This document shows positions 46,607 to 58,990 of a stretch of 64,000 bases of DNA, in pieces (within the stretch, counting starts at the first letter, position 1; the number at the start of each line of letters is the position of its first letter). Both the position numbers and the translations under genes were made by a program. The notes under the pieces are model-generated. The model worked only from the letters and a program-made list of their open reading frames with translations. It did not search any database and was not told the DNA's origin. Origin of the DNA: Pseudoscleropodium purum (lineage: Eukaryota; Streptophyta; Bryopsida; Hypnales; Brachytheciaceae). The stretch is from assembly GCA_963969395.1 (NCBI GenBank), contig OZ017798.1, positions 10,842,173 to 10,906,172 on the forward strand. Reading direction: 5' to 3'.

Positions 46607-48705
46607 ATGGCCGTACTCCAACTAGTGCCCGTTGTTGTTGTTGTCTTGTGCTCTCTAGCACTTGCAGGCTTGCCAGTGGCTTCTGCATTTGGGAGGAACG
46701 ATGGTAACCGTGGTACCCGTGGTCTACAATGGAGATTTTATCAGAGGAGTTGTCCCAACGCGGAGAGGATTGTTTTCTCTTCCATGCAAAACTCTTACAA
46801 TATCGACAGAAGCATTGCTCCCGGTGTACTCCGTGCGTCCTTTCACGACTGCTTTGTTCGGGTGAGTACTATGGCCGGCATTGCAATATATCGTCCTTGC
46901 AATGTCACTACTTAACTACCCCGATCGAATAGGAGCTCGCCTCATGGATACGAGCGTGTTTTTTTCTTTCCATCTGTGGAGGCTCCACGAAACTGTGTGA
47001 CGCTACGAATTCTAGCGAGTTTTGCGTGGGATTCTTGTGATTCTGGTAGCGACAATAGAATTCCTGGGAATGTGCAATTTTCATCCAACTTTCTTCATAA
47101 TCAGTGATGCTAAGTGATCGCATTGTGTGATGATTGTCAGGGATGCGATGGCTCCTTTCTTCTAGATGGACCGAACACGGAACGCAAAAGCTTCGCCAAT
47201 AATTTCCGCCAGTCCACGTTAGATGCCATTGATGCCGCTAAGAAAGCGGTGGAGCAGGCCTGTCCAGGCATTGTGTCGTGCGCTGATGTCCTGCAGTTCG
47301 CCGCTCGAGACGCGGTTATACTTGTAAGCCTAGCTCTCTCTACCTGGAGTATTCCATGCTGCATTCGTGAAGTCATTGCTGCCATCGCAAACTCTTGTAT
47401 TCTGAATGATCATTCGAATTTGAATAGTACTCATATTTGTTTCGGTTCACGTGATTGTTCAGGCGGGTGGACGAGGATGGGCTGTGCCTGCTGGACGCAG
47501 GGACGGGAGGATCTCACTAGCATCAGAGGCGAATGCAAATTTGCCCGGCCCGGGATCCAAGGCACCCCAGCTCATTGCGATGTTCGCGAACAAGGGTCTC
47601 AGTACCGAGCAAATGGTGACTCTCTCAGGTAAATCTAGAACTCTCGTTTTGATTAAATGACACCACATTGGCGACTGAGCAGTTTAGAATCGCCAAACTG
47701 AAAACTGAACCTATTATGTGCACCCACCCTAGACGTATTTCTGAGCTCAGGGTCTGCGTTTGCCCACCTGAAAACCCATCTGAGCACTTGAATGTCGTAG
47801 TTCTGAGAGTTTTTAGCACTTCATGTCGGTTTCACTAGAAATTATATATTAAAGAGTTACATACATTGTCCTTTGGATTCTGTTGTGTGACCTTAAGTAA
47901 ACAGACTCTTCAAGTCCGTCAGTTCTAAAGAAGGAACTGGAGTTCCTTCTCCTTTTTTGAGCAGTTGAATCTCTCATTTTCGACGCTCTGAAATCAGCCA
48001 ATTCTGTAACGAATTTGACCATATGATCTGAATAGCACGAGTCGAATCACGTTCTTCAATTCGTCCTGCAGCTCTCGAATCTGTCTACTAACTCTCCAAT
48101 CATCGTAAAGTGTTATGTCCAGTGACCGAGATCCACATATTATTCCCGAATTTGGCAATGTGACGTCAACATGTATGAAAGTGCGTCTTCCTTGAATTGA
48201 AGAACTAGATTGGGTCTACATTTAAAACTACTTCAGCTGCACAAAATTTCGCCAGCCTAACTGCATGATAATTTCCAATGTAACTGAAATTGCCGTGCTC
48301 TCTGATATGACAGGCGCGCACACAATTGGAACAGCCTCGTGCGTGACAATCGACAACCGCCTGTTTTCGACGCCGCGCGACCTGACGCTGCCGCTGAAAC
48401 TGGCGGTCTCCTTATTGCAGCAATGCCCCAAGCCGAGATCCTTCAACCGCGTGCCCTTCGACTCCACTCCGCAGAGATTCGACTCCCAATACTTCGTCGG
48501 CGTCGCTTCAGGCTCCGGTCTGCTCACCTCCGACGTGGCCCTCGTGGAAGACCCCCGCACGCGACGCACCGTGTTTGCGAATATCTTCCCATTCGTGTTC
48601 AGCCGGAATTTCGGAGACGCCATGGTGGCCATGAGTAAGATCGATGTGCTCACGGGTAGCCAGGGGGAGATTCGTCGACAAATATACCAGGTGAACAGTC
48701 CCTGA
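46607..48705 (+). CDS. Class III (secretory) peroxidase, 331 aa
   Basis: Exons are 46607-46861, 47141-47323, 47463-47628 and 48314-48705, all GT-AG with matching phases. This is the classic four-exon layout of plant class III peroxidases. A signal peptide occupies about residues 1-27. The distal haem site is LRASFHDCFVR (R76, F79, H80), followed by the Ca-binding GCDGS; the proximal site is LSGAHTIGTASC (H204). Conserved cysteines C49, C82, C87, C126, C132, C211 and C239 are present, giving three of the four usual disulfides (C49-C126, C82-C87, C211-C239). The eighth cysteine, normally near the C-terminus in an IR..C motif, is absent (EIRRQIYQVNSP), leaving C132 unpaired. The enzyme should use H2O2 to oxidise phenolic substrates in the cell wall or apoplast. 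No frameshift or stop interrupts it. Confidence 0.95.
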
Positions 48706-49620
48706 GCTTTGAAGCTCGGAGATCGAAGCCGGCGTCTGCTCGGCGTCTATTGGCGTTCATTCGGCGTCCGGTTGCGGGGGTCCAGCGTCGGACTGATAGA
48801 GCGAACCTTCTTTTTGTGTCGAAGGTAAAGTGAAAAAGCATTCTTTAGCTCCTGTGATATACGAGGAGCTTACATCAGTTTCGTTTTATTGGCGGATATT
48901 CTTGACATTGGCACCATCATGTTGGCTTGCCTTGAGACGTAATTCTTTAGTTGTTGCAGTTTCTAGAGCTTTTTGTAGTTGAGTGTTCACATTGGGTGCT
49001 CTGATTCACGCCAATACAACGAAATTGATGTTGTCATTTGTTACTCGATGTAACTCAATGTGATCACCAGAATCAATGATGAACACAGCAGGTGCTTAAG
49101 AAAACGATTGCTGCTACAGAATGGTAGTATAGCAGAATTCTTTTGCAGGTAATGTGTTCATATAAAGCCGTATATAGTATTAGAAGAAGAAATCAACACC
49201 ATACAGTAGTATAAGAGGAGAGCTAGTAGTCTTGTAATATCACTTGAAACTCGTCAAATTCGGACATTGTAGACGTGCAGTTCATGGTGTCATGAGAATT
49301 TCTGCAGCTAAGTTGCATCAATTTGTATTACTGTAGTGAGTTCACAGAATTAGTATCAAACAGATATTTCATTACAATGGCGCCATTTTTCTGCCATTTT
49401 TTCATTCTTTTTCTAAGATAGGTATAGATTTCAGACCTCAAAACCCTGAAATCTAGGACAGGTAAACAATTCAGACTGCATGTTCTAAACCTAAAAGAGC
49501 CAAGTTTGTGGAATACCGCCATTGTAATGAAATATTAGTTGGCACTGCAAAAGTAGCATCTTTGAATGTTTGGGTGGGAATTAAAATAATATGCTAATAT
49601 TTGTGCCCGCACTAATTGAA
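48706..49620. other. 3' flank of the peroxidase gene
   Basis: No gene is seen. The first 150 bp contain CGGCGTC/TGGCGTT direct repeats; the rest is ordinary AT-rich flank. Confidence 0.4.
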
Positions 49621-50989
49621 CCCCCAAATATCCAAGGTCTTTTTTGAGCTTCTAAAAAAATTGCTATAAATTAAACAAAAAGCCAACATTTTGATAAGTT
49701 GTATCAATTTTTTAACTAAAACTGTACAAATTCAAAGTAAATAGTAGATATGCTAGAAATCACATAAGAAAAGAAAACACATCAAAAGCAATTACAGATT
49801 GAAAGATTATAATGTTTGAACATGATGTTGTTAAAATCACAAAAGTGATTTGAACTCTTTCAATCCTCTTTTCACATGTCAAATCTAAAAAATTTGGTTA
49901 TCAAAAAAATTTGAGGTTAAAGGATATAATTTACATAAGGGTGAATGCAAGAAACTATGGCCGTTTTTGTTGCATTGTCTATAGTTCTTACAATTTTTTG
50001 AGAAGTATTGTTGGTATAATTAGAAAAACAAATTTAATGTCAAAAATCTGTTTGATGTATACACCTTTAAGGAAAAAATATCTTAGGAAGGAAAAGCATA
50101 GAATTTTTTTTTAAGGAGGGGAACTAGAAAAGTAAAAAATCTGATGAAAATAGGTACTTTGACATTTAAATTTGTAATTAATAGGAAATTTTTTTTCAAA
50201 AAAACTAAAAGTTTGAAATTTGAAAAGACTTCATGATGAAGAGATTTCACCAAAAGAATCATCTTCAAACCATTTTCAATGTTTTGAATTGCACGTGCAT
50301 TCGAGCAAGGAAGACCTATTTGCATGAATGTAGAAGACATATAATATTATTTTTAAGTCTTTTTTGGTGGGCACATGCTTCTCTAGTGTGGGAATAGACC
50401 ACAACAATTTCCACTATAGATCATTAATTTTGGGTAGTCCATAGTATTAAAGAACCTTAAATCGCAAATTGTGACAAATTAGCAGATTAGCTAAATAGAA
50501 ATTTCAAATAAAGTGATTTCTGAGATTTTTTGAAAAATAAGTTTTAATTATTGTCTAGTAACTAATCTTCATAAAAAAACTCAAATACATTGGCTTCAAT
50601 TTGCAAAAGTTATAGCCAATGACAACTCATAAACTAAAAATGTGATGCAATATAATACTAGTATTTCTTGCATTCACCTATAACCCCAATCAATTTACAG
50701 CTTTTCAAAAACTATTCTACAATTTTTCTCTACCATCTAGTACATTTGAGGCTCATTTCCATGAGCTCTCAACACTACAAAAAGTCAAGATTGCAATGGA
50801 AACCCTTGCACAAAATCTTGGATAGAAAAATTAGTCAATTGTTTTTAAAATCGGATTTTTGATGCTAAAGCTATACTTCAAAAAGAGTTTTTCAAAAATA
50901 TAACCTACTAAAAATAATAAATTAGTAAGATTTTATTTATCTTCAAAATTTTGTCTACACTAGAATTTGGTGCCTCAAACATTTAAGGG
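49621..50989 (+). mobile_element. TTAA-flanked MITE, family B, copy 3 (split by a nested element)
   Basis: It starts CCCCCAAATATCCAAGG (preceded by TGAA, eroded) and ends GCCTCAAACATTTAAGGG before TTAA 50990-50993. A 741-bp foreign element sits at 49938-50678. Without it the copy is about 626 bp, as in the other two. Confidence 0.82.
49938..50678. mobile_element. TIR element nested in family B copy 3
   Basis: The ends GGTGAATGCAAGAAA and TTTCTTGCATTCACC are perfect 15-bp inverted repeats, at 49940 and 50664. TA lies outside both (49936-49937 and 50679-50680). The intact family B copies read straight across this point. No transposase frame; a TA-inserting MITE of 741 bp is the best guess. Confidence 0.78.
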
Positions 50990-52395
50990 TTAAATATTCT
51001 TCAAATAGTGTAAGTTTGGCAACATAGCCTCACATGCACAAATAGGATAAATTAGTGACGGATGACTTCAAACAATTCAGAACAAGCAAGGTGACATGTT
51101 ATTTGGGGGCCAAATTGCCCAAATGATCAAAATGGTCAATGGGATTTATATCTGATTAAAAAAAATGAAAAGAAAAGAAAACTTGGATATTACTCTTGTG
51201 CCTTTACCATCTCTAAACTACTTCATCCTATTATTTTTACTAATTTATCAAAGTCATACTATTTCAATTTAGTAGAGGTTGAAATGTTACTATATTGTAA
51301 TAATTCACACAATTTATTTTTATAGTGACTTCACTTTTGTAGATGATACTAATTTTGTGCCCTCAAAAAGAAGACAAATCTATATCAGCCTATATTTACG
51401 TTTTTGTAAAAGTGACAAGATTGCAATATGGGTCTATAATGCCCTTCTATAGGCAATGGTTGCGAAAACTACTAGTTGCAATGTCAAATTACTATTTTAT
51501 TCCTAAAGGACTAAAAGCCCATTTTGCCTTTATGTATTTTCTTTTTCAATGATGACAAGCCATTCTAAAATTTAAAAAAACAATTTTTATATTCTTTTTT
51601 AAGAAATATTTATTATGTCAATAGCTTTCCAAAATTCTCTAATTTGAGATTGGTTTAACAAATTAAGTAGTTGTAAATTTATGAGGTGGAATATATTTTT
51701 GGTCTCAAACTATGTAGTTAGAATATATTTTATTTTCATTAATTTTTTTAATTCAATTGTAACATCAATACATACAAATAATTCATTCAAGTATATTGCA
51801 TTAAAATTTCAGAGTTATAGTAAGATATTTACCTTGAAATTAAATAAATATATATATATGACATTGCATGTGCTCAATTTCACTTTCATAAAATTCTATA
51901 AAAGTGTATATGTTTCACAACATGTGCAATGTTATGACTTGATTTAAAATTTAATTGAGAATATATTTAAAAATGAAGAAAAAAATCTCATATATAAATA
52001 GTTTTTTCTATTACTTAAGTGGCCTATAATGTGAACAAAAAGACTAAATTAGATATGACTTTGTAATTGTTAATTATCAAAATTCTACAAAATTTGGCTA
52101 CATTTAAGACAACCATAGGATCAAAAAATTGAAATCATATTTGCCTAGCCAAAATTGATTGAAGCTTGAAAAATGCCCTTTAGTCATTCAGAGGCTAAAG
52201 ACAAGGATTTTTAAAGACTAGATTTCAAAAATTGTAAAGATGTATTATCAAATTTAAATTAAGGTCATTGCAAGAAACATCTACCTGTTTTCAAGTCACA
52301 ATTAGAGTGACTTTTTTTTTATCCACTACAACTTTTGAATTTTAAATCCAATGGTCAGAATAAAAATATATATTTCTATTTAACTTGATTGTAAT

Positions 52396-52471
<76 letters not shown>

Positions 52472-53347
52472 CATTTTATATTTAAATGTCAATTTTGTTA
52501 ATATGTTACACTTTTAAATTTAGAATTTTTAATACTAAATACCAGTTTAAATTACTGATTTTTGTTTGAAATTTTTGTGGTATATTTCTAAAGTAGGTAG
52601 GCATTTTCCTACTCCCTACCAAAGGGCATCTAAAAAAACATTATTTTATGTCCTCCATGTTCATGCAAAGAGGCCTCCTTACGCACACACTCAACACTTG
52701 TAAACATTAGGAATGGTTTTGACTTCATTTTTTAAATCAAATCTCATAACCATGAAGTCTTTTCTAATAGGAAATTTTTCATTATATTGAAAATTGATTT
52801 TCCTATTGCCTACAAAAAAAAATTCAACTCAATCACTATTCCATGTTAGACAATAGCTATCGTAAGTTTGGATAAGGTGAAAACCTTCAAGAACTTACAA
52901 CCCTCTAGACTAGGTAAATCTCTTCTAATGATAATTTTTTTAGATGCCCTTTGATAGGGTCATAGGGACATGTCTATCCACTATAGAAATATGTTACATA
53001 AATTTCAACCAAAAATCATTAATTTAAATTCGTATTTAGTATAAAAAATCCTAAATTAGAAAGTATGATTACTTAACAAAATTTATTTTTAAATATAAAA
53101 TGATTTTCTTAATTTAAAAAAGTAAGGGATATCATTACAATAAATAACTTTAGAAAATAGAAATTGATTATTTTGGGAGGAATTGGGTTCATAATTCAAA
53201 TTATAGTGTTGGACACAATTTGATTTTTCAAAACGCTATGCAAAATGACTAGTGTTTCTTGCAATGATCCCTTATAATAATACTTTAATTATTAATTTCA
53301 AAGACATGATGTAGGAGATGCATGTTTGAATTCAAATCATTGTTTTA
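50990..53347. other. AT-rich interval without genes
   Basis: Only short AT-driven frames. It contains a long (AT)n run (52401-52469). A fragment ending CCCTTTAGTCATTCAGAGGC at about 52170-52190 may be another eroded TTAA-type end. Confidence 0.5.
52401..52469. repeat. (AT)n microsatellite
   Basis: About 34 uninterrupted AT dinucleotides. Confidence 0.97.
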
Positions 53348-54530
53348 CCCATAAAGTTCTTTCGTATATAGAGGCTCAAAACTACTTCAAAAGTTCAAAC
53401 TATCCATTCCAAAAGTGAAGCTAAAATCTTCATCTATATTTAATTTTTACCAAATTCAACCATGAGATCTCTTTGTTAACTTGTTCAAGTAGATAAGTAC
53501 CAATTGTCCCAAAATTTAAGAATGAATATCTCTACAAATTGCAAGTTCAATGTGCCTAAGCATTTAAGTGTAGGCTTTTGCATGTAGTCCTTTTCAAAGG
53601 GGAGTGCTAGTATGTGAGCATAGAATCTATGAGTTTAGGAGTTTAGAAGTATACATAATTATAGACACCTCATATAGTTATAATTTATAAGTGTTTATGT
53701 TATTGGTATTCATGTTATAAACTCTTTCCATATTATAGTATATTTATGTTAAAGATACATATATTATAAACACCTTCAAATAGTTTGGGTATATACCTAC
53801 AACTAGATTCAAGCCTCTTAGGCTCACATCTTAGTGTTCATGTGCTAGCACTATTACTTCCAAAAAGTGAAGTTTTGTCTTTTAATATTTTCAAAAACAA
53901 CAATTCATATATCCTATTACTTGTACGTTTTAGTCAATATGTTTGTTGAAAATAAATTGAATATATACATATGTACAAAAATTTAAGTAAAAATAACTTT
54001 CATATTTACTTTTCAAAAAAATTATAAAGTAGAAGGTAGTATTGATGAATAGAAAAATCTAACGGCTAATAATTTTTAAGAGAAATTGAGAATTTTTTTA
54101 TTCCAATAGTGAAAATGTTCTAACTATTATCTCTTTTGTTATTTAGATTGAAAATTTTCAAAATTGAGTTCAAAAGATGACTTCATATCTTTTTTCTACC
54201 TTCATTGTCCATAAAAGAAAACCCCTTCAATGTAATTCTTCACCTCATTATTTGAAATTGCATGGTTCAAATAGATATGAATCTATATAATCCCAAATAA
54301 TTAATTAATTAATTTTTTGAATATATATTTTTTTATCTAATTTGTAAAAAATATACTTCTTTTAATTTTTGAAATATATGTTAGAATGATGTGAAACAAC
54401 ACTTCAAATGTAGATTAAAATGATTAGAATCTACTTTAAAATTTTCACGGAAAAATTTCAAATTTTGCAATCAATAGAACTAGCCCAAGTTTATAAAAAA
54501 TCCAAAGTGAGCTCTTTAGACCTTTAGGGA
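53348..54530 (+). mobile_element. TTAA-flanked MITE, family D, copy 2 (split by family E)
   Basis: It starts CCCATAAAGTTC after TTTA and ends CTTTAGGGA before TTAA 54531-54534. It is collinear with 31811-32684 except for the family E insertion at 53599-53856. Minus that, it is about 0.92 kb, close to the 0.87 kb of copy 1. Confidence 0.72.
53599..53856. mobile_element. TIR MITE, family E, copy 2, nested in family D
   Basis: The left end GGGGAGTGCTAGTATGTGAG and the inverse right end (…CATGTGCTAGCACTATTA) share the TGCTAG core with the copy at 18051-18274. The family D copy 1 lacks it. Possible 9-bp duplication CTTTTCAAA / CTTCCAAAA is imperfect. Confidence 0.7.
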
Positions 54531-55514
54531 TTAAAAGATGGAAGTGTTAGAAGATATCCATTTCCTACAAGGTTGTCACATTGGGTGCACTATTTATCCA
54601 AAGCATTTGATTTGTTTGTTGTCTGTGTGATAGACATGTCCAATTACTCTAACCCACTTGATGTGACAACCTGAGTCCTATTTGTGTCCTTTCTATGTAC
54701 CCAGGTTTGATACCTTTGGATCTGTTAATGTAAAGATTGACCTTGTTTGTAGTCACATAGGGCAACTTTCTAAGAATCAACCACAACCTCCGTTGACTTA
54801 GGCACATGTAAAAAGTTCACAAGTAGAAAGGATAACCTTCATAACCACAATGCAATGTATAAAGAACTAGATAATGTAAGTTGGAGCCTAGGAAGTAAAT
54901 ATCTTCTTTGTGTATACTTTCCTAGTCATATAAGGACACTATGATCCAAACTTCCAAAGTGGTTTGAAGGATGACTTCACAATTGACTATAGAAAAAAAT
55001 AATGCACGTACTGATTAGTCCATCAATCAGAGCATTTTGGTAACTACCGTGCTCATGGGGGATATGTCCCTCAAGAATTAATATGCCCATCATTGGAAAA
55101 ATGGCCCCACAAACAAAATAGGGACAACCATTTCACAACGTGGCCTATGGGGAAGTAGAAAGTTCACACATACGAAGGATTTCCTCTGCAAGGTGATGTA
55201 GGAGGTATTGACTTGCATTTAAAGAGATTCCTGCTCGTGGGTCATTCAACGCCGTTGAAAAAATGAGTTTCCGAGCACAAAAGCATGGCTCTGCGAGAGT
55301 GCCAAGCCTACTAATTATCTGACTAATAGTTACTCGAGAGACACAGAAACTCGCTTGCACAGAGCACCAACACCAACAGTTCGACCATTGCTTGCTAGCT
55401 GCTCGACTTAAATCTCCATTTCGAAGCAAGCTACGTGAAGTGAAATGCAAGGTTCATACGTCCCTACAACTCCAGAGTTGAAGGCAACAAGAATCAGCAA
55501 GGCAAGAGGTTACT
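54531..55514. other. Interval upstream of the lectin-kinase pseudogene
   Basis: No gene is seen; AT-rich until about 55140, then composition approaches 48% G+C as the flank of the following pseudogene begins. Confidence 0.45.
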
Positions 55515-55880
55515 TGAGAGGATCGTGTTCCTTTGAGCAGATTGCAATTGGTTCACAGACATCTGAAGAGTTCTTAGAAGAGTCTTCACTGCCACACAAT
55601 TTTATGCAGGCTCATCCTCCTGATTGCCGAGTTTCGTTTCCATGAGAAGATCGTGTCCCTTTGAGCAGATTGCAATTGGCTTCCAGATGAAGAGTGTTCT
55701 CTAAAACACGATTCAATGCACTAGTCTCATCATCTTGTTTAATTTGCCGAGTTTCAATTCGTCTGCATGAGAAGATCGTGTTCCTTTGAGTAGATTCCAA
55801 TTGGTTACAGATGAAGACTACTCACTGTGACAGGCTTCTATGTAGTCTCATCCTCTTCTTTGCCGAGTTGCGTCTCGCAG
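55515..55880 (+). repeat. Three tandem ~110-130 bp units spanning the leader and signal-peptide start of the lectin kinase
   Basis: Units start at about 55515, 55644 and 55769. Each opens with a form of GAGAAGATCGTGTTCCTTTG and AGATTGCAATTGG, then CTCATC-TC and TTGCCGAGTT. The third unit contains the presumed start codon (55811) and signal-peptide codons, so the first two are duplications of the leader and gene start. Confidence 0.85.
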
Positions 55881-58016
55881 TTGGCAGTGAAGGCGTCGAC
55901 ATCGAGTTCCCGAACTTCCCGGAAGACGACCACCTCACCGTCTATGGAGACACCAAATACAACCCCACCCATCGATCGCACATCCTCAACGCCCACGCCA
56001 GGAAGCAGACGACCGGCAATTGCGGGGCACTGATGCATAAGCATGGAGTGCGCCTTCAGGAGGTGGCCACCGGACGAGTGGCTTCTTTCAGTACGTCGTT
56101 CTCCTTTTCTTTCACCACTTACGAGGAGCCTTGGGATGCCAGTGGGAATCCCACGGCGGGGACTGTATTGGCCTTCAAATTTGAAAGCATCATCAAGTAC
56201 CCGTTCCCAAAGCAAACCAGTGCCTTCCAAGTTGATTATTATGACAGTTGCAACGGAGCCCGAAATGAAACCGGACTCGCCAACCATGAAGTTTTTGGCT
56301 TAACAAGTTTTTGGCTTAACATTTGACCTGGACTATGCTCCCTATCGTGATGTCCACAGCAACAATTACATACAGATCGTGAAGAGCTATGCCTACGAGG
56401 TGGGGAACCCCGCATATTCACACAATCTGTGTGGCCAAAATCGCACACACTGCTCGTACTTCTCCAATGGAAGAGTTTTCACGGCTTGGGTGGACTTCAC
56501 GAGCTCCTCCTAGACCCTGGAAGTGTGCCTGGCGAATGGGTCCGAGTCGAACGTAACGAAGCCCCTGCATCCTCTGCTGCATTTCCCGAATTACAACTTG
56601 GCCAAGGAGCTCGGAGATGAGGTTTACCTCACGTTTTGGGGAGGTTCTGGTGTCAACCATTTCCAAGAGCACGAGCTCTTGTCATGGAGCTTCCTTAGTG
56701 CTGGGATTCCAGAGTCGACCGGCCCTTCCTTCCTCAGGTTCCTTCAAATTTCCAAGACGAGAACAGATATGCGGATCCTGTTCGGCGTCTTGGGATCGGT
56801 GGCGACGCTCGTGATGCTCTGGACGATCTCTTCGCTTGTCAAGTCCTTCCGAAACCACTACGGATACAGATCGATACGTGATCCTACGGCTGGCCCGCAT
56901 ATGTTCTCATATACTGAGCTTCGGAAGGCCACTTCGAATTTCCACCCAAGCAATCTGCTGGGAAGTGGTGGATCAGGATCTGTTCATCGAGGCTCTTTGG
57001 AAGGGGGAACTTGGGTTGCTGTGAAACAGATCAACTTCTCGGAATCGGAGCAGGCCAAGGCCGTCTTTCATGCGGAAGTGTCCAGTCTCGGTCAAGTTCG
57101 GCATCGGAATGTGGTGCGACTGCAAGGCTCGTGTCAAGAGAAAGGTCGACTGTTATTGATTTACGACTACCTGCCCAATGGAAGCCTCGATGCGTGGCTT
57201 TACAAGAGGAGCAGCCGTTTCCAACGTCCCTTGTCATTAGAGATACGGCATTGCATTCTGGAAGGGGTGGGGGCAGCTTTGGAATACTTAGACGAGGACT
57301 GCCTGAAATGCATTTTGCATCGAGACATCAAGTCCAGCAATGTGCTTTTGGATGCGGATTTCAAAGCTCAGCTAGGAGACTTTGGACTTGCTCAGTTGAT
57401 GGACCATCACAAGCCACACAAAACTACTTTGGCAGCTGGGACTCTTGGCTACATGGCTCCGGAGATACCCTACACCAGCAAGGCAACCAAAGAATCGGAT
57501 GTCTTTAGTTTTGGCATCTTGGTGTTGGAAGTGGTGTGTCGAAGGCATCCTTTGGATATGCAAACAATGGAGCCAGAGGATCTTGTGTTTTTGTATGCTA
57601 TTTGGTGAGCTCATGAAGATGGAACACTCATGAGTGTGGTAGATCCAAGGCTATTTGGAACTTTGGATCCTATTGCTTCATCTCGAGATTCTCATGGTGA
57701 GAGACAAAGTAATATAGCCACATCAATGGTTGTGGATGTGGACTTTGAAGTTCAAAAGTTAGCAGTCGTTAATCTTCTTCATTTGGGGCTCTTATGTTGT
57801 CTTCCCAACCCAAAGGCTCGACTGCCCATGGCATAAGTGAATGGAATCTTACAAGAGATAGGACACATTATAGGGAATATATCCACTGTCACCTCTATAC
57901 CCATGCCTTCCTTACCAGCCACAAAGCCTTTGGGACTCTTTCATTAAAATTCTCACAAGTGACTCTCTTGAGAGTAACTCATCAGCACCTTCTTCTGAAG
58001 CATCACCCTAGCTAGT
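55811..58016 (+). pseudogene. L-type lectin receptor kinase, disrupted
   Basis: The protein order is intact: signal peptide (residues 1-25), legume-type lectin domain closing with LLSWSFLSAGIP, membrane span (MRILFGVLGSVATLVMLW), then a kinase with LGSGGSGSV, VAVKQI, ILHRDIKSSNVLLD (RD type), DFGLA, GTLGYMAPE and DVFSFG. It is broken by a 16-bp tandem duplication (GTTTTTGGCTTAACAA, 56291-56306 and 56307-56322) that shifts the frame, and by in-frame stops TAG 56511, TGA 57606 and TAA 57834. The frame is otherwise coherent to a proline-rich tail ending near TAA 57945. No introns are needed. Members sense extracellular signals at the plasma membrane. The few, clean lesions suggest recent death; sequencing or assembly error for one of them is possible but not for all four. 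Confidence 0.85.
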
Positions 58017-58473
58017 TGACACTCCGAATAGTAGGACACAATTTTAGACTTTTATTTCAATACTGTTTTATCACTCTATACGACAGTTATTTCTGACTGT
58101 GGTTTTCAAAATGTGAACCAACGACATGCCAAGTTCATGCCAATGTCAAGTCACGGTTGCTACAGCACCTGTATAGTAAGCGCCTGGCAAGTGATGGAGA
58201 TCAAATTGCACTCCACGATTCTCTTGCACGTTTGCTAATCGGTAAGTTACTAGTCCGCCCATTGAGGATCTTCGTCACCTGCTCCTTTCTAGTGGACAGT
58301 AGCAGCCATGGCAGGCTTGAGAGAAGACGACCACCGTGTGAGAAGCAGCAGTGTCTTGCATAGAAGCAGATACGAAGCTCCACCAGTTTGAAGAGTTAGA
58401 AAACCCTAAACCTACGTAAAGAGACGGATTGCCACACTGCAGAACTTTAGGGATTCGTCAATGACAAGGAGTT

Positions 58474-58990
58474 GGAATCCTCCCAGGAGTGAATCAGGTT
58501 GAAGGAGACTTCCGCACGTGAATCCGTTCCTGCTGGCGGTGACGCCATCTTCAGAAGGTCAGTCTCCCACCACCACCAATTCACAAAGCTCCCACGCTCT
58601 CCTCCAAAAGAAAAATACGTTGAGGATTTGTCACCAGCTGCGAACAGACTAGTTTGCAAATGCTCGCTAAATTCTGTCCGTTTGTTCTCCAGTTAATATT
58701 GCACGGCTCAGACGATGAAAGCTGCCCCTGAATACTGAAAAAATATCTCAAGGCTTTGGCGGCACATGGTAAGGTGGTTCTTGTCGACAGCATCTTACCC
58801 GACAGTCTTGTCTACGACTGCGGCGATTCCTTGGCCTTCCAATTCGATGTCTGCAAGATGCTTTCCTCGGGCTCGAATAGGCAAGATTAAACAGAGTGTG
58901 AGGTGCGGAAGCTGGCTTCGGATGCCGGACTCCAACAACTCAGCGTGAGCTGCGAAGTAGTCCACCGTACAGGGCTACACAAAACTTGAT
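58474..58990 (+). pseudogene. O-methyltransferase C-terminal fragment, degenerate
   Basis: Conserved steps of plant small-molecule O-methyltransferases appear in order but in different frames: GVNQVEGDF (58480s), ESVPAGGDAIFRR (58522 on), ILHGSDDESC (58700s), LKALAAHGKVVLVDSILPD (58750 on) and EVRKLASDAGL (58900s). A stop (TGA) follows DESCP, and TAA interrupts SNRQD. An intron relic with GTCAGT…TTCTCCAG seems to lie between the second and third blocks. The N-terminal and dimerisation part is not recognisable upstream. Living homologues use S-adenosyl-methionine to methylate phenolics. Confidence 0.7.

Noticed and set aside
55838..56287. 149-codon minus-strand frame
   Set aside because: Antisense shadow of the lectin domain of the pseudogene.
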